A DNA stretch of 36,381 nt, from assembly GCA_002726245.1 (NCBI GenBank), contig PBSM01000244.1, forward strand, positions 1 to 36,381, read 5' to 3'. Both the position numbers and the translations under genes were made by a program. The notes under the pieces are model-generated. The model searched no databases. It saw nothing but the letters and a program-made list of their open reading frames with translations, and was not told where the DNA came from. The stretch comes from Planctomycetaceae bacterium (GTDB lineage Bacteria; Planctomycetota; Planctomycetia; Pirellulales; Pirellulaceae). This document shows, one piece after another, positions 16,711 through 25,217 of the stretch. The stretch's first letter is position 1, and the number at the start of each line of letters is the position of its first letter.

Positions 16711-18468
16711 GTGAGCGACCAATCGCATTACCGAGAGTTAGGGATCGCCGAGCTGTGTGGCTCGGCGATCCTCTTTTTGGCAGGTTGCGCGGGGCACGCG
16801 GAATCCCGCCCGAGCGTCGAAACGGTCCCCGAAACCGCTGCGGTCAGCCCGCTTGCGAGTGTGGCACTGAAAAGTGCTGCCGATGCAACTCAGTTCGTCG
16901 ATGTAGCGATACCGTCGGGGATCAATTTCGTGCTGCATAATGATGAGATCCCAGACCGGTACTGGCTGCCGGAGGTCATGGGAGGCGGGGTTGCCTGGCT
17001 CGACTACGATGTCGATGGGATCGTTGATCTGTATCTAATGAATGGTCAGGTCGTCGAAGGCGCTCCGATTCCGACTCACACGAACAAACTGTATCAAGGG
17101 TTGCAGACGCGCGCTTTCAGAGACGTGACCGAGCTTTCCAGGACGGGAGATCCAGGTTACGGCCAGGGATGCGCGGTTGGTGACTTTGATGCAGATGGCT
17201 TCCCGGACATGTACCTGACAAACTACGGTGCGAACGTGCTCCTGCATAACAACGGCGATGGTACGTTTGGGGATGTCACGCAAGCCGCGCAGGCCGGTAA
17301 TGCCAAGTGGGGCACGAGTGCCGCCTGGTTCGATATCGACGCTGACGGTGACTTGGACTTGTATGTGGTCAATTACGTGGCCATGACACCCAAGAACCAC
17401 CGCGTCTGTGATTACGACGGCGTTCCTGGATATTGCGGACCAGGTAGCTATGAGGGAGAGCCAGATTGCGTTTACCTGAGCGATGGTGACGGAGCGTTCA
17501 CCGAGGCGGCAGAGGAACTGGGGCTCGTTGGCGAGATGGGAAAGGGCTTGGCCGTGGTGGTCCTCGACTTGGACGAAGATACAGAGCCAGAGATCTACGT
17601 CGCCAACGACATGACACCCAACTTCTTGTTTACCAAGAGCGGTGGTGGCGATGGGAAGCTCTTTCGAGACGTGGCAACCGAGGCCGGCTGTGCTGTCAGT
17701 CACGTCGGTAACAACGAAGCGAGTATGGGCGTCGCCAGCGCGGACTTCGATGCGGATCTCCTACCGGATCTGTTCCTGACCCACTTCTACGCTGCGAAGA
17801 ATACGTTGTATCGCAATCTGGGCGGACTTGTCTTCCAGGACACGAGCCAGCGATCGCGAATCGCGGCGACGAGCTTCGAGACTTTAGGTTTCGGTACAGT
17901 CCCGTTTGACCATGATCTGGACGGTGCCGTTGACCTATTTGTCGCCAATGGACATGTTCTGGGCCCTAAGAAACAGCCGGGGCCCATGCGGCCACAACTC
18001 CTCAGCAATGACGGGGCCGCTCGTTTTACAGACGTCAGCGATCAGGCCGGCGCGTACTTCCTGGGCCACTACCTGGGGCGCGGCGCGGCCGGAGCGGATT
18101 ATGACCGTGATGGAGATCTCGATATCGCGGTCACGCATGTTCACGCGCCGTTCGCACTCCTGCGAAATCAACATTCCGAGCCGCATCATTATGTCGGCTT
18201 TCGTTTGCTGACGCCGGACCGGATGCCGCCGGTTGGCAGCCGTGTCGAAATTACGTGTGGGACGCAGAAAGCCGTGCGGCACGTACTCGCTGGCGGAAGC
18301 TACCTTTCGACCAGCGATTCGCGCATGTTGTTTGGACTGGGCGAACACGCTGGCCCGGTGGCGGTGAAGGTGTGCTGGTCCTCGGGCGAGACGAGCCATT
18401 GGGACGACGTGGAAGTTGATCGCTATTGGACGCTGACACCCCATCAGCCTCCGAGGAGCGACGGGTAG
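16711..18468 (+). CDS. CRTAC1-family lipoprotein (FG-GAP propeller plus ASPIC/UnbV), second copy, 585 aa
   Basis: FG-GAP/calcium-loop repeats include DYDVDGIVDLYLMNG, DFDADGFPDMYLT, DIDADGDLDLYVV, DLDEDTEPEIYVAND, DFDADLLPDLFLT, DHDLDGAVDLFVANGHV and DYDRDGDLDIAVT; the ASPIC/UnbV domain at the C-terminus has AGGSYLSTSDSR and CWSSGETSHWDDVEV. A lipobox (LFLAGC, Cys at 26) indicates surface lipoprotein export. The start is uncertain. The GTG at 16711 lies four bases after the pilin stop, lacks a clear ribosome-binding site, and the signal peptide it would give has almost no positive charge. Moreover residues 11-23 are encoded by the pilin terminator hairpin. The real start may be a different codon (CTG or TTG) after or within the hairpin, or expression may depend on read-through. 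Confidence 0.88.
   Translation: MSDQSHYRELGIAELCGSAILFLAGCAGHAESRPSVETVPETAAVSPLASVALKSAADATQFVDVAIPSGINFVLHNDEIPDRYWLPEVMGGGVAWLDYDVDGIVDLYLMNGQVVEGAPIPTHTNKLYQGLQTRAFRDVTELSRTGDPGYGQGCAVGDFDADGFPDMYLTNYGANVLLHNNGDGTFGDVTQAAQAGNAKWGTSAAWFDIDADGDLDLYVVNYVAMTPKNHRVCDYDGVPGYCGPGSYEGEPDCVYLSDGDGAFTEAAEELGLVGEMGKGLAVVVLDLDEDTEPEIYVANDMTPNFLFTKSGGGDGKLFRDVATEAGCAVSHVGNNEASMGVASADFDADLLPDLFLTHFYAAKNTLYRNLGGLVFQDTSQRSRIAATSFETLGFGTVPFDHDLDGAVDLFVANGHVLGPKKQPGPMRPQLLSNDGAARFTDVSDQAGAYFLGHYLGRGAAGADYDRDGDLDIAVTHVHAPFALLRNQHSEPHHYVGFRLLTPDRMPPVGSRVEITCGTQKAVRHVLAGGSYLSTSDSRMLFGLGEHAGPVAVKVCWSSGETSHWDDVEVDRYWTLTPHQPPRSDG
16742..16778 (+). terminator. Strong intrinsic terminator after the DUF1559 gene, inside the next reading frame
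   Basis: GGATCGCCGAGC (16742-16753) pairs perfectly over 12 bp with GCTCGGCGATCC (16760-16771) around a TGTGTG loop and is followed by TCTTTTT. It starts 34 bases after the pilin stop codon. It overlaps the 5' end of the CRTAC1 frame at 16711-18468. Confidence 0.85.
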
Positions 18469-18474
18469 CCAGAT

Positions 18475-19749
18475 ATGGGAACAAAGCGTGCCGTTCTTCG
18501 GATTGCAGCGACCCTGATCTGCTGTAGTGCCCTGGCGGGAGGTATCTGGATCGCTCGCGCTCAGCGAGCGCTCGCGAAGGCCGGGCAGTTGGTCGAGCTT
18601 GGCCTCTGGCCAGGTGTTAGACTTCAGACGCGACGCTACCTGGCATTGCATCCTAACGACGCCCGCGCGAGGTTGCTGCTGGCGGAGGCCTGGGTCAAGG
18701 ACGACTCGATCGATAGCCAGCAGTCCGCGAAGACGGCCCTGGAGCAATTGGCGCGAGTTTCCGACGAGTCTGACCTGGCGGCGGTGGCGCGCACGCAGGC
18801 CGGGCGTCTGGAGTTTCTCATCCTCTGCCGGCCCGAACGTGCCGAGAGACTGTTCCGCAAAGCCATCGAACTCGCGCCCGAGTCGCGAGACGCTCACTAC
18901 ATGTTGTGGAAGGTCCTGGAACAGACCGAGCGAAGACACCTGTCGGCGGATACCTTCTGGCGGCTCTACGAACTAACTCCCGTCGAAGAACGCGGCTATC
19001 GCTTGCGCGAGTGGTACATGAGCCAGTTGTTCGCAACGACCGCCAACGCCGATCTCGACCGGACGATGGGCTTCCTCGAACCGGGAGAAGAAGCATCGTT
19101 GAAATCACAGGGCCGACGTTTGGCGCATTTCAAGGTATCGGATCCGAATTCTTCGGTGGCCCATGCCGCACTTGCACACTGGTTTCAAAAGCAAGGCGAC
19201 GTGAATTACGCTTCAAGGATTCTCGAAGAGACGCCCCAAGAGGTTGGCGGCACCGCGCGAGACGCTTTCTTTGTGGCGACACGGATCGGCGTCTTGATCG
19301 ACCTGGGAGAATTTGACCGAGCCCAGGCTGTCTTTGAAGAATGGCCTTCACAGCGCGAAGGTTATGAGTTTCTGAAGTGGCGTGCCGTGATACTTGATGA
19401 GATTGCGGGCGACTTTGGCTTGGCTGCGAGTGCTTACGAAGAGGCCTTGTCGAAGTGGCCGGGACCGTTTGATTGGCGACTCCGCAACCGTTGGGCGAAT
19501 TGTCTGACTCGTGCTGGGCGCAAAAGCGAAGCCCGGCAAGTTCGCAGGGAGGCTCGTGTGATCGAGGAGAATATGGAGTCCGACGTCCACGTGGAGTTGG
19601 TTCACGCTCTGAGTGATCTAAACGACACGACGCGACTTGCCGAAGTCGCGGCGTTTTACGAACGTCTCGGATGTTTGAGAGAAGCAGAGGCATGGTACAG
19701 CACCATTCGTCGTCTCGACGCGATGAACGTGCAAACTTCTGTAAAGTGA
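18475..19749 (+). CDS. Membrane-anchored or exported TPR protein, 424 aa
   Basis: A basic start (MGTKRAVLR) and hydrophobic helix (IAATLICCSALAGGIWIA, about 10-27) form a signal anchor. The remainder is alpha-helical with tetratricopeptide-like repeats: ARLLLAEAWVKDDSIDSQQ, AERLFRKAIELAPESRDAHY, AHAALAHWFQKQGDVNYASR and ASAYEEALSKWPG. It starts six bases after the stop of the CRTAC1 gene and is the counterpart of the TPR protein at 9889, with the order TPR-CRTAC1 mirrored as CRTAC1-TPR. The expected role is binding a partner at the outer face of the cytoplasmic membrane. The two TPR proteins do not look closely alike beyond the repeat pattern. Confidence 0.8.
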   Translation: MGTKRAVLRIAATLICCSALAGGIWIARAQRALAKAGQLVELGLWPGVRLQTRRYLALHPNDARARLLLAEAWVKDDSIDSQQSAKTALEQLARVSDESDLAAVARTQAGRLEFLILCRPERAERLFRKAIELAPESRDAHYMLWKVLEQTERRHLSADTFWRLYELTPVEERGYRLREWYMSQLFATTANADLDRTMGFLEPGEEASLKSQGRRLAHFKVSDPNSSVAHAALAHWFQKQGDVNYASRILEETPQEVGGTARDAFFVATRIGVLIDLGEFDRAQAVFEEWPSQREGYEFLKWRAVILDEIAGDFGLAASAYEEALSKWPGPFDWRLRNRWANCLTRAGRKSEARQVRREARVIEENMESDVHVELVHALSDLNDTTRLAEVAAFYERLGCLREAEAWYSTIRRLDAMNVQTSVK

Positions 19750-19782
19750 CAGTGAAACACCCCTTAGTAAGGAGAATGCTTG

Positions 19783-19995
19783 ATGTTGAAGAAACTAGGC
19801 TTGTTCGGTCTGTTGGTCGCTTCGTTGCCCATCTTTGGTTGCGGCAGAGGCAGCAAGGAGATCGAGGCAACTAACGAAGAAGCTCCGATGGACCAGGAGA
19901 TGATGAACAAGATGGCCGAAGAGAGCCTGAAACACATGCCACCTGAACAGCAGGCAAAAATGAAAAAGCAACTGGAAGCACAGAAGTCGCAGTAG
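19783..19995 (+). CDS. Small lipoprotein rich in Met, Glu and Lys, 70 aa
   Basis: A strong ribosome-binding site (AAGGAG, eight bases before the ATG at 19783) supports this short gene. The N-terminus (MLKKLGLFGLLVASLPIFGC) is a clear lipoprotein signal with Cys at 20. The mature part of about 50 residues is charged and Met-rich (MDQEMMNKMAEESLKHM, then PPEQQAKMKKQLEAQ) and should form a single amphipathic or coiled-coil helix. It follows the TPR gene by 33 bases and ends the cluster. Function unknown; the methionines could bind metal such as copper, but they may simply reflect helix composition. Confidence 0.75.
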   Translation: MLKKLGLFGLLVASLPIFGCGRGSKEIEATNEEAPMDQEMMNKMAEESLKHMPPEQQAKMKKQLEAQKSQ

Positions 19996-20030
19996 TTGGC
20001 CAAGACTAGGCTCTAGTAACACGACGACGG

Positions 20031-20438
20031 TCACTGACGCACTCTGATCTCCAGGCGTACGGCGCCGCTGTCCTGCCAGATTTCCACCACAGGCTCGCGA
20101 TTGCTCTCGACGTCCTGCGGGCCCGTGTCGATGACTAGCTTGAGCTCGTTTCGAGCAGCAAGCCGGCGGTTGACCGCCACGCGCACCGGCCCGGCGGACA
20201 CATCGACTTCGAGCCGACTGCCGTTGAGCCAGATGGCATTGAGCCCATCAACGCCAGCGACAACAAGCTCCACACAATCGTCGGTCGTCAGGTTGCCAGG
20301 CGTGCCGAATCGACGAGTGTAAGTGAGGCGTTTGGAATTTGAAGTGGCTGCCGCCTCGCGAAGCCAAGGCCGGCGAAGTCGGATTACGTGTGGAGCGTTG
20401 ACTGCTGAACTTGTACCTGGCGTCGGTGCTTGGCTCAT
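20031..20438 (-). CDS. Small beta-rich protein coupled to the epimerase, 135 aa
   Basis: No signal peptide or membrane segment is seen. The sequence is a series of strands (HVIRLRRPW, RLTYTRRFGTP, CVELVVAGVDGLNAIWLNG, VRVAVNRRLAARNELKLVI, EPVVEIWQDSGAVRLEIRV). The phrase VDGLNAIWLNG...L resembles the galactose-binding-like jelly-roll of glycoside hydrolase family 2 N-terminal domains, where a similar loop presents a turn. Here it stands alone and may modulate or accompany the epimerase. Its ATG overlaps the epimerase stop codon (ATGA), so it is made in step with that enzyme. It ends 36 bases from the convergent small lipoprotein gene. Family assignment is tentative. Confidence 0.65.
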   Translation of the reverse strand: MSQAPTPGTSSAVNAPHVIRLRRPWLREAAATSNSKRLTYTRRFGTPGNLTTDDCVELVVAGVDGLNAIWLNGSRLEVDVSAGPVRVAVNRRLAARNELKLVIDTGPQDVESNREPVVEIWQDSGAVRLEIRVRQ

Positions 20439-21424
20439 GATTGATCTTGGTTTTTCTTGGCGTCGATCACTTGGCGGATGATCCCTTCCAAAGTAAAGGC
20501 TGGTTCGTAAGTGATCGTATTCTTCAGACGCGACAGATCGGGCACGCGTCGGCGAATGTCTTCAAAGTCGTCGTCATAAGCGGCTGAATAACTCTGGAAA
20601 CAGGTTTTCGACGCCGAGCCGGCCAGCCCCACGACCTGATTGGCAAGCTCCAGAATCGAGATTGGCTGATCACTGCCGACGTTGAAGACTTTACCAACAG
20701 CTTCTGGCGTGTTCATCAATGCGAGGACGGCTTTGACGACATCGTGTACGTGCGCGAAGCAGCGAGTTTGTTGTCCATCGTCGTGAACGATCAGCGGTTG
20801 GCCGGCGAGTGCGGCATCGACGAAGCGAGGCAACACCATTCCGTAAGCACCCGTTTGCCGTGGGCCAACCACGTTGAAGAATCGCCCGATCACAACAGGC
20901 AAACCGTACTCGCGCCACGCTGCCAAACCCATGAACTCGTCGATGGCCTTGGACGCACCGTACGACCAACGCGGTTTGGTTGTCGGGCCGAGGACGATAT
21001 CGTCGTCTTCCGACCAAGTGTCCTTCGGATTCTTGCCGTAGACCTCACTGGTGCTCGCGAGAAAGCACTTCACCGATTCGCCACGTTGTACTCGGGTTCT
21101 CAGGCTGGATAGCAGCAGCTCGGTCGGATAGATGTTCCGTTCGATGGTTTCCATCGGCTTGCGGGCGATCAATGCGACACCAACTGCCGCGGCGAGATGA
21201 TAGACCTCGTCCATGCCGGCTGTCAGTTGCTCGACCAGCTCCCGCTCGCCGACGGAGCCCTGTACATACGTCAGCCTTTCGTGGCCTTGTACAGCGGCCA
21301 GATTCGTCGCGGAACCGGTCGATTCGTCATCGACTACTGTGACGCTATCGCCACGCTCCAACAGAGCCTCAGTCAGATGCGAGCCGATAAATCCAGATCC
21401 GCCGGTTACTAGGACGCGTCTCAC
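20435..21424 (-). CDS. NAD-dependent sugar-nucleotide epimerase/dehydratase (extended SDR), 329 aa
   Basis: The Rossmann motif VTGGSGFIGSHL lies at the N-terminus, followed by VYHLAAAVGV, the catalytic STSEVYG (Ser/Thr) and YGASK (Tyr and Lys of YxxxK), and RFFNVVGPRQ. These are hallmarks of the extended short-chain dehydrogenases that act on UDP- or dTDP-sugars, such as UDP-glucuronate decarboxylase or UDP-glucose 4-epimerase. Which nucleotide sugar is used cannot be told; the AVGVALI and RQTGAYG segments favour a UDP-hexose-type enzyme of exopolysaccharide synthesis. The GTG at 21424 gives a normal N-terminus; the longer frame to 21505 adds 27 Arg-rich residues and was not used. The cytoplasmic enzyme is translationally coupled to the small protein at 20031. 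Confidence 0.88.
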   Translation of the reverse strand: MRRVLVTGGSGFIGSHLTEALLERGDSVTVVDDESTGSATNLAAVQGHERLTYVQGSVGERELVEQLTAGMDEVYHLAAAVGVALIARKPMETIERNIYPTELLLSSLRTRVQRGESVKCFLASTSEVYGKNPKDTWSEDDDIVLGPTTKPRWSYGASKAIDEFMGLAAWREYGLPVVIGRFFNVVGPRQTGAYGMVLPRFVDAALAGQPLIVHDDGQQTRCFAHVHDVVKAVLALMNTPEAVGKVFNVGSDQPISILELANQVVGLAGSASKTCFQSYSAAYDDDFEDIRRRVPDLSRLKNTITYEPAFTLEGIIRQVIDAKKNQDQS

Positions 21425-21778
21425 GGGCCGTTGCTCTCTTGGGAAATGCCAAAGTGACTTGCTATTGGCACGCGGAAAGCGAGCCAGACGGCGGCTTTGT
21501 ACCACTATACCTGGAACTTCGGGCGATCGACAGGCTGAGCGAAACTGGCTTGACTGGGTGGGTGGAAGAAGGTGCGCGGAGCGGCCCCTTGGGTTTCCTT
21601 TTGCGAGTCAGACCGGTAAATTGGTGGGGAAGTTTCCAGTGTAAGGCTGGCCAGTCTTAAACGGAACCGTCACGCTTCTCATGCCTACCTCTTGCGGCCA
21701 CAACGCGATTGCTCTTGCGCGTGCGATGTCTCCCTGGCCCAGACCCCGTCCAATTCAACTCAACGGAGCAGCATTCCA
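21425..21778. other. Divergent intergenic region, no accepted gene
   Basis: It separates the minus-strand epimerase from the plus-strand giant TPR gene and should contain promoters for both. Plus-strand frames of 73 and 143 codons exist but lack a ribosome-binding site and recognisable content, and they overlap each other in different registers. No clear -35/-10 pair was found. Confidence 0.4.
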
Positions 21779-24700
21779 ATGAGGTTCACTCCCATGAAAC
21801 AGCGATTCACCGCGGCCATGATGCTTCTGGTTTTGGCTTGCGGCATCGGCGCCGTTGGGCAGCAAGACGTCGCCGCGGCGGAATCGACGCCCGAAGCCCT
21901 GAATGTCTACGCGGACGCTGCCAACTTTCAGAACAACGGCGAATTCGGGCTGGCGGCCGAAGAATGGGAAACCTTCCTGAAGAAGTATGCGAAAGATCCG
22001 CTTGCCAACAAGGCTCGGCACTATGCGGGCGTCTGCTACTTGCAGCTCAAGGCTTTCGACAAGGCGGCCGCTCATTTCGAGGCAGTACTGAAGGCAGATC
22101 CGAAGTTCGAACTCGCCGAAGATGCTTACCTGAACTTGGGCTGGTGCCGCTATTCCGCGGCCAGCAGCAAGCCAGAGTTGTACGCCAAGGCGGTCGAAGC
22201 GTTTGCCGCACTCGTCAAACAGTTCGCCAAAGGGAAGTACTCGGACCAGGCCTTCTTCTACCTTGGCGAATCCTTTTATGCTCAAGACATGAAGCCTCAG
22301 GCGATTGCTGCCTATCGTCGGTTGGTGGACGACCATAAGGAATCGTCGCTGCGGTGTGATGGCTTATACGCGCTGGGCGTCACTTATGAAGAAGTTCAGC
22401 AATTTGCCGAAGCGGGCACGATCTATGACCTGTTCCTGAAAGAGTGCAGCGACAGTGCGCTGACCACAGAGGTCCGCATGCGGAAGGCGGAGACGGTCTT
22501 GCAGGGCGGTGATGTCGCGGCTGCGGAGAAGATGTTCGGCGAAGCGGTCGCGGTCCAGGGCTTTGCATCGGCCGATCACGCTCTGTCGAGACAGGCCTTC
22601 TGTGCAGCCAAGCAAGACAAGTTCGCGCCGGCTGCTGACTTGTACGTCAAGCTGGCAACGACGTTTCCGCAGTCCACTTACCTAAAAGACGCTGTCCTCT
22701 CGGCGGGACGCAGCTATTACCGGGCGGATGACTTCGCTAAGGCTGTTGAGTGGCTACAGAAGACCGTCGCCGCGGACGAAGCCAACGCGGCGGAGGCGGC
22801 TCACTGGATCTGCAGAATCCACTTGAAGAACAAAGAGCCGGCGAAAGCCGCTGCCCTTGCCGGCCAGCAATTGCCCACAGCGGCCGAGAGTGTTTACTTC
22901 GTCAACCTCAAACTCGATGAAGCGGATGCGCTGTACGAGCTCGCTGAGCGGCGCGGCGAAGCCGTTACGAAATACGTTGCGATTGCCACCGCACACGCCG
23001 ATCACGAGCTGGCTCCGCAGGCCCTTTATAACGCCGCGTTTGCTGCCATGGAGTTGGAGAAGTACGACGATGGTTTGAAGCATGCGGCCGCATTCGTTGC
23101 GAAGTACCCCGAAGATCGCTTCATCGCGGATACGAAGTACGTGGCGGCGGATTGTCGTTTGAAACAAGGTAAGATCGCGGAGGCTGAGGCCGGTTATCGC
23201 GAACTACTTGAAAAGCACGCCGACCACGCGGAGATCGATACCTGGCGAGTCCGGCTTGGCCTATCGCTTTACATGCAGAAGAAGCACAAGGAAGCTGTCG
23301 CTTCGCTCCAGCCGATCGTTGTCCAACTGAAAGCCGCCGACCAGAAGGCGGAAGGGCATTTCCTGATCGGAGCCAGCCAGTTCCAACTCGCCGACTTTAA
23401 GGCAGCCGGCACCGCGCTTCTCGCTTCGCTGGCAACGGATGCGAAATGGCGTCAGGCGGATGAGACGCTTATCTTCTTGTCGCGAGCTCAATACGGAAGA
23501 TACCGCGTCGAAAAAAACGCGGAGTTGTTGGCTGCAGCGAAGGCGAGTGTTGCGACGTTGATCACGGAGTTTCCGCAGAGCGTCTTGCTCGCCCAAGCCC
23601 ATTTCCGACTCGGCGAGTACAGCTATGCGGCGGGAGACTTCGCCGGCGCGATCGCTGGTTACGACGCCGTTGTCAGCAAGTGGCCGAATTCCGACTTTGC
23701 ACCATACGCTCACTATGGCAAAGGCTGGGCAGCGCTCAAGTCGAAGCAATACCCAGTCAGTGTCACTAGCTTCACCGCCTTGATCGACAAGTTTGCTCAG
23801 CACGCTCTCGTCCCGGATGCTTACTTCGGTCGCGGTATGAGTCGCCGGCAGGTGAGTGATCATCAGAACGCGATCAACGACATCCAAGTCTATCTGAAGT
23901 CGAATCCTGCGCAGCCTAAGAAGGCCGATGCACTCTACGAGCGCGGCCTGGCGGAGGTAGCCCTGAAGCAGTTCGATCAAGCGACTGCCACCTTCGAGTC
24001 GCTAATCACTGAGAACAAACAATACAGCGGCGCGGCGGGAGTTCTTTACGAACTCGGCTGGGCTTACAAGCACCGCGACCAAGCCGACAGTGCGGTGAAG
24101 ACCTTTGCTAAGCTGACGGCCGAACACGCCGACAGCCGATGGTCAGGCGAAGCGAATTTGCACGTGGCGGAAGATCTCTACGACAAGAAGAAGTATGCCG
24201 AGGCGGTGACTTTCTATACCGCCGCCAAGACGAAGGCCGAGTCTGGCGACGTGACTGAACGCGCGACGCACAAGCTCGGTTGGACGCAGTACCGGCTGGA
24301 GAAGTTCGACGCCGCGTTAGCCGAGTTCGACGCTCAGTTGAAGGCATACGCCGACGGAGCGCTCGCGGCGGACGGATCGTTTATGAAGTCGGAGAGCCTG
24401 TTCAAGCTCAAGCGATACGCGGATGCTTTGACTGCGTTTACGGCGGCCAGCGCTAAGCCATCTGGCGACGAGCAGAAGCAAGTCATGACTCTGTTGCATG
24501 GAGGTCAGTGTGCGAATCAGCTCGGCAAATGGGATGACAGCCTAAAACTGCTGAGCCAGATTCCGCAGAAGTTCACCACTTCGCCTTACTTGGCCGAAAC
24601 GTATTACGAGCTCGGTTGGGCAAAGCAAAACCAGAACAAGCTGGAAGACGCCCTCAAAGACTACGGTCAGGCTGTGCAGAAATCTCGCGGGCACGTTGGT

Positions 24701-25024
24701 GCTCGTGCTCAGTTCATGATCGGCCAGGTCCATTTCACTCAAAAGAAGTTCCCGCAAGCGGTTCGGGCCTTCAAGCGAGTGATGTACGGCTACGGAGACC
24801 GGAACTCTGCCGAACCGGTCAAGCAATGGCAAGCGATCTGCGCGTATGAAGCGGGCCGCTGCTCCGAAGTTCAAGTCAGCAACGAGAGCGACCCGGCTCG
24901 CAAGGCGAAGCTGATTCAAGATGCGGTCACGAACTACAAGTACGTCGTTGAACGGCATCCGAAGCACGAAAAAGTGAAGACTTCACAGGACCGGATCGCC
25001 GCGCTCAACAAGCTGGCGCAATGA
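21779..25024 (+). CDS. Large exported TPR protein, about 1080 aa
   Basis: Two starts are plausible: ATG 21779 (MRFTPMKQRFTAAMM) or ATG 21794 (MKQRFTAAMMLLVLACGIGA). Both give a signal peptide that ends near VAAAES, so the protein is periplasmic. The mature chain is an almost unbroken series of about 25-30 TPR-like units of 34-40 residues: ALNVYADAANFQNNGEFGLA, NKARHYAGVCYLQLKAFDKA, LYALGVTYEEVQQFAEAG, HFRLGEYSYAAGDFAGA, YELGWAYKHRDQADSAVKTF and AQFMIGQVHFTQKKFPQAVR. This is the repeat style of CpoB/YbgF and BamD-like proteins but about four times longer. It precedes ExbB/TolQ and ExbD/TolR genes as part of one envelope block, which suggests a periplasmic scaffold for that machine. High Ala and Lys content reflects the repeats. 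Confidence 0.88.
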   Translation: MRFTPMKQRFTAAMMLLVLACGIGAVGQQDVAAAESTPEALNVYADAANFQNNGEFGLAAEEWETFLKKYAKDPLANKARHYAGVCYLQLKAFDKAAAHFEAVLKADPKFELAEDAYLNLGWCRYSAASSKPELYAKAVEAFAALVKQFAKGKYSDQAFFYLGESFYAQDMKPQAIAAYRRLVDDHKESSLRCDGLYALGVTYEEVQQFAEAGTIYDLFLKECSDSALTTEVRMRKAETVLQGGDVAAAEKMFGEAVAVQGFASADHALSRQAFCAAKQDKFAPAADLYVKLATTFPQSTYLKDAVLSAGRSYYRADDFAKAVEWLQKTVAADEANAAEAAHWICRIHLKNKEPAKAAALAGQQLPTAAESVYFVNLKLDEADALYELAERRGEAVTKYVAIATAHADHELAPQALYNAAFAAMELEKYDDGLKHAAAFVAKYPEDRFIADTKYVAADCRLKQGKIAEAEAGYRELLEKHADHAEIDTWRVRLGLSLYMQKKHKEAVASLQPIVVQLKAADQKAEGHFLIGASQFQLADFKAAGTALLASLATDAKWRQADETLIFLSRAQYGRYRVEKNAELLAAAKASVATLITEFPQSVLLAQAHFRLGEYSYAAGDFAGAIAGYDAVVSKWPNSDFAPYAHYGKGWAALKSKQYPVSVTSFTALIDKFAQHALVPDAYFGRGMSRRQVSDHQNAINDIQVYLKSNPAQPKKADALYERGLAEVALKQFDQATATFESLITENKQYSGAAGVLYELGWAYKHRDQADSAVKTFAKLTAEHADSRWSGEANLHVAEDLYDKKKYAEAVTFYTAAKTKAESGDVTERATHKLGWTQYRLEKFDAALAEFDAQLKAYADGALAADGSFMKSESLFKLKRYADALTAFTAASAKPSGDEQKQVMTLLHGGQCANQLGKWDDSLKLLSQIPQKFTTSPYLAETYYELGWAKQNQNKLEDALKDYGQAVQKSRGHVGARAQFMIGQVHFTQKKFPQAVRAFKRVMYGYGDRNSAEPVKQWQAICAYEAGRCSEVQVSNESDPARKAKLIQDAVTNYKYVVERHPKHEKVKTSQDRIAALNKLAQ

Positions 25025-25217
25025 ACTAGAGGCGAGGCTTAGAGAATACGTGTAGGTTATGCTATTAACGTTGAGAATCATCGCAGGACGACAAGAGGCG
25101 AGCCGAATGCGTTGGCTTGCAGCTACGGCTGGTCAGGCGACTGACTGTGTGCGCTCTTAGCCGTGGAGCGGCGGCATGTAGTAGCCTGGGGCGTAAGCCT
25201 TTGCTGTTTTTCACACG

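Noticed and set aside
11500-18211. Antisense ORFs of up to 222 codons over the CRTAC1 genes
   Set aside because: They mirror the repetitive Asp-Gly calcium loops (reading as IxVxVxV) and have no start signals.
18550-18580. GC-rich palindrome around CGCTCGCGCTCAGCGAGCGC resembling the 23-nt hairpin family
   Set aside because: It lies inside the TPR coding sequence, lacks the GGTC and GACC ends, and is explained by Arg/Ala codons.
21213-21660. Plus-strand frames of 73 and 143 codons before the giant TPR gene
   Set aside because: No ribosome-binding site, partly antisense to the epimerase, and no recognisable motif.
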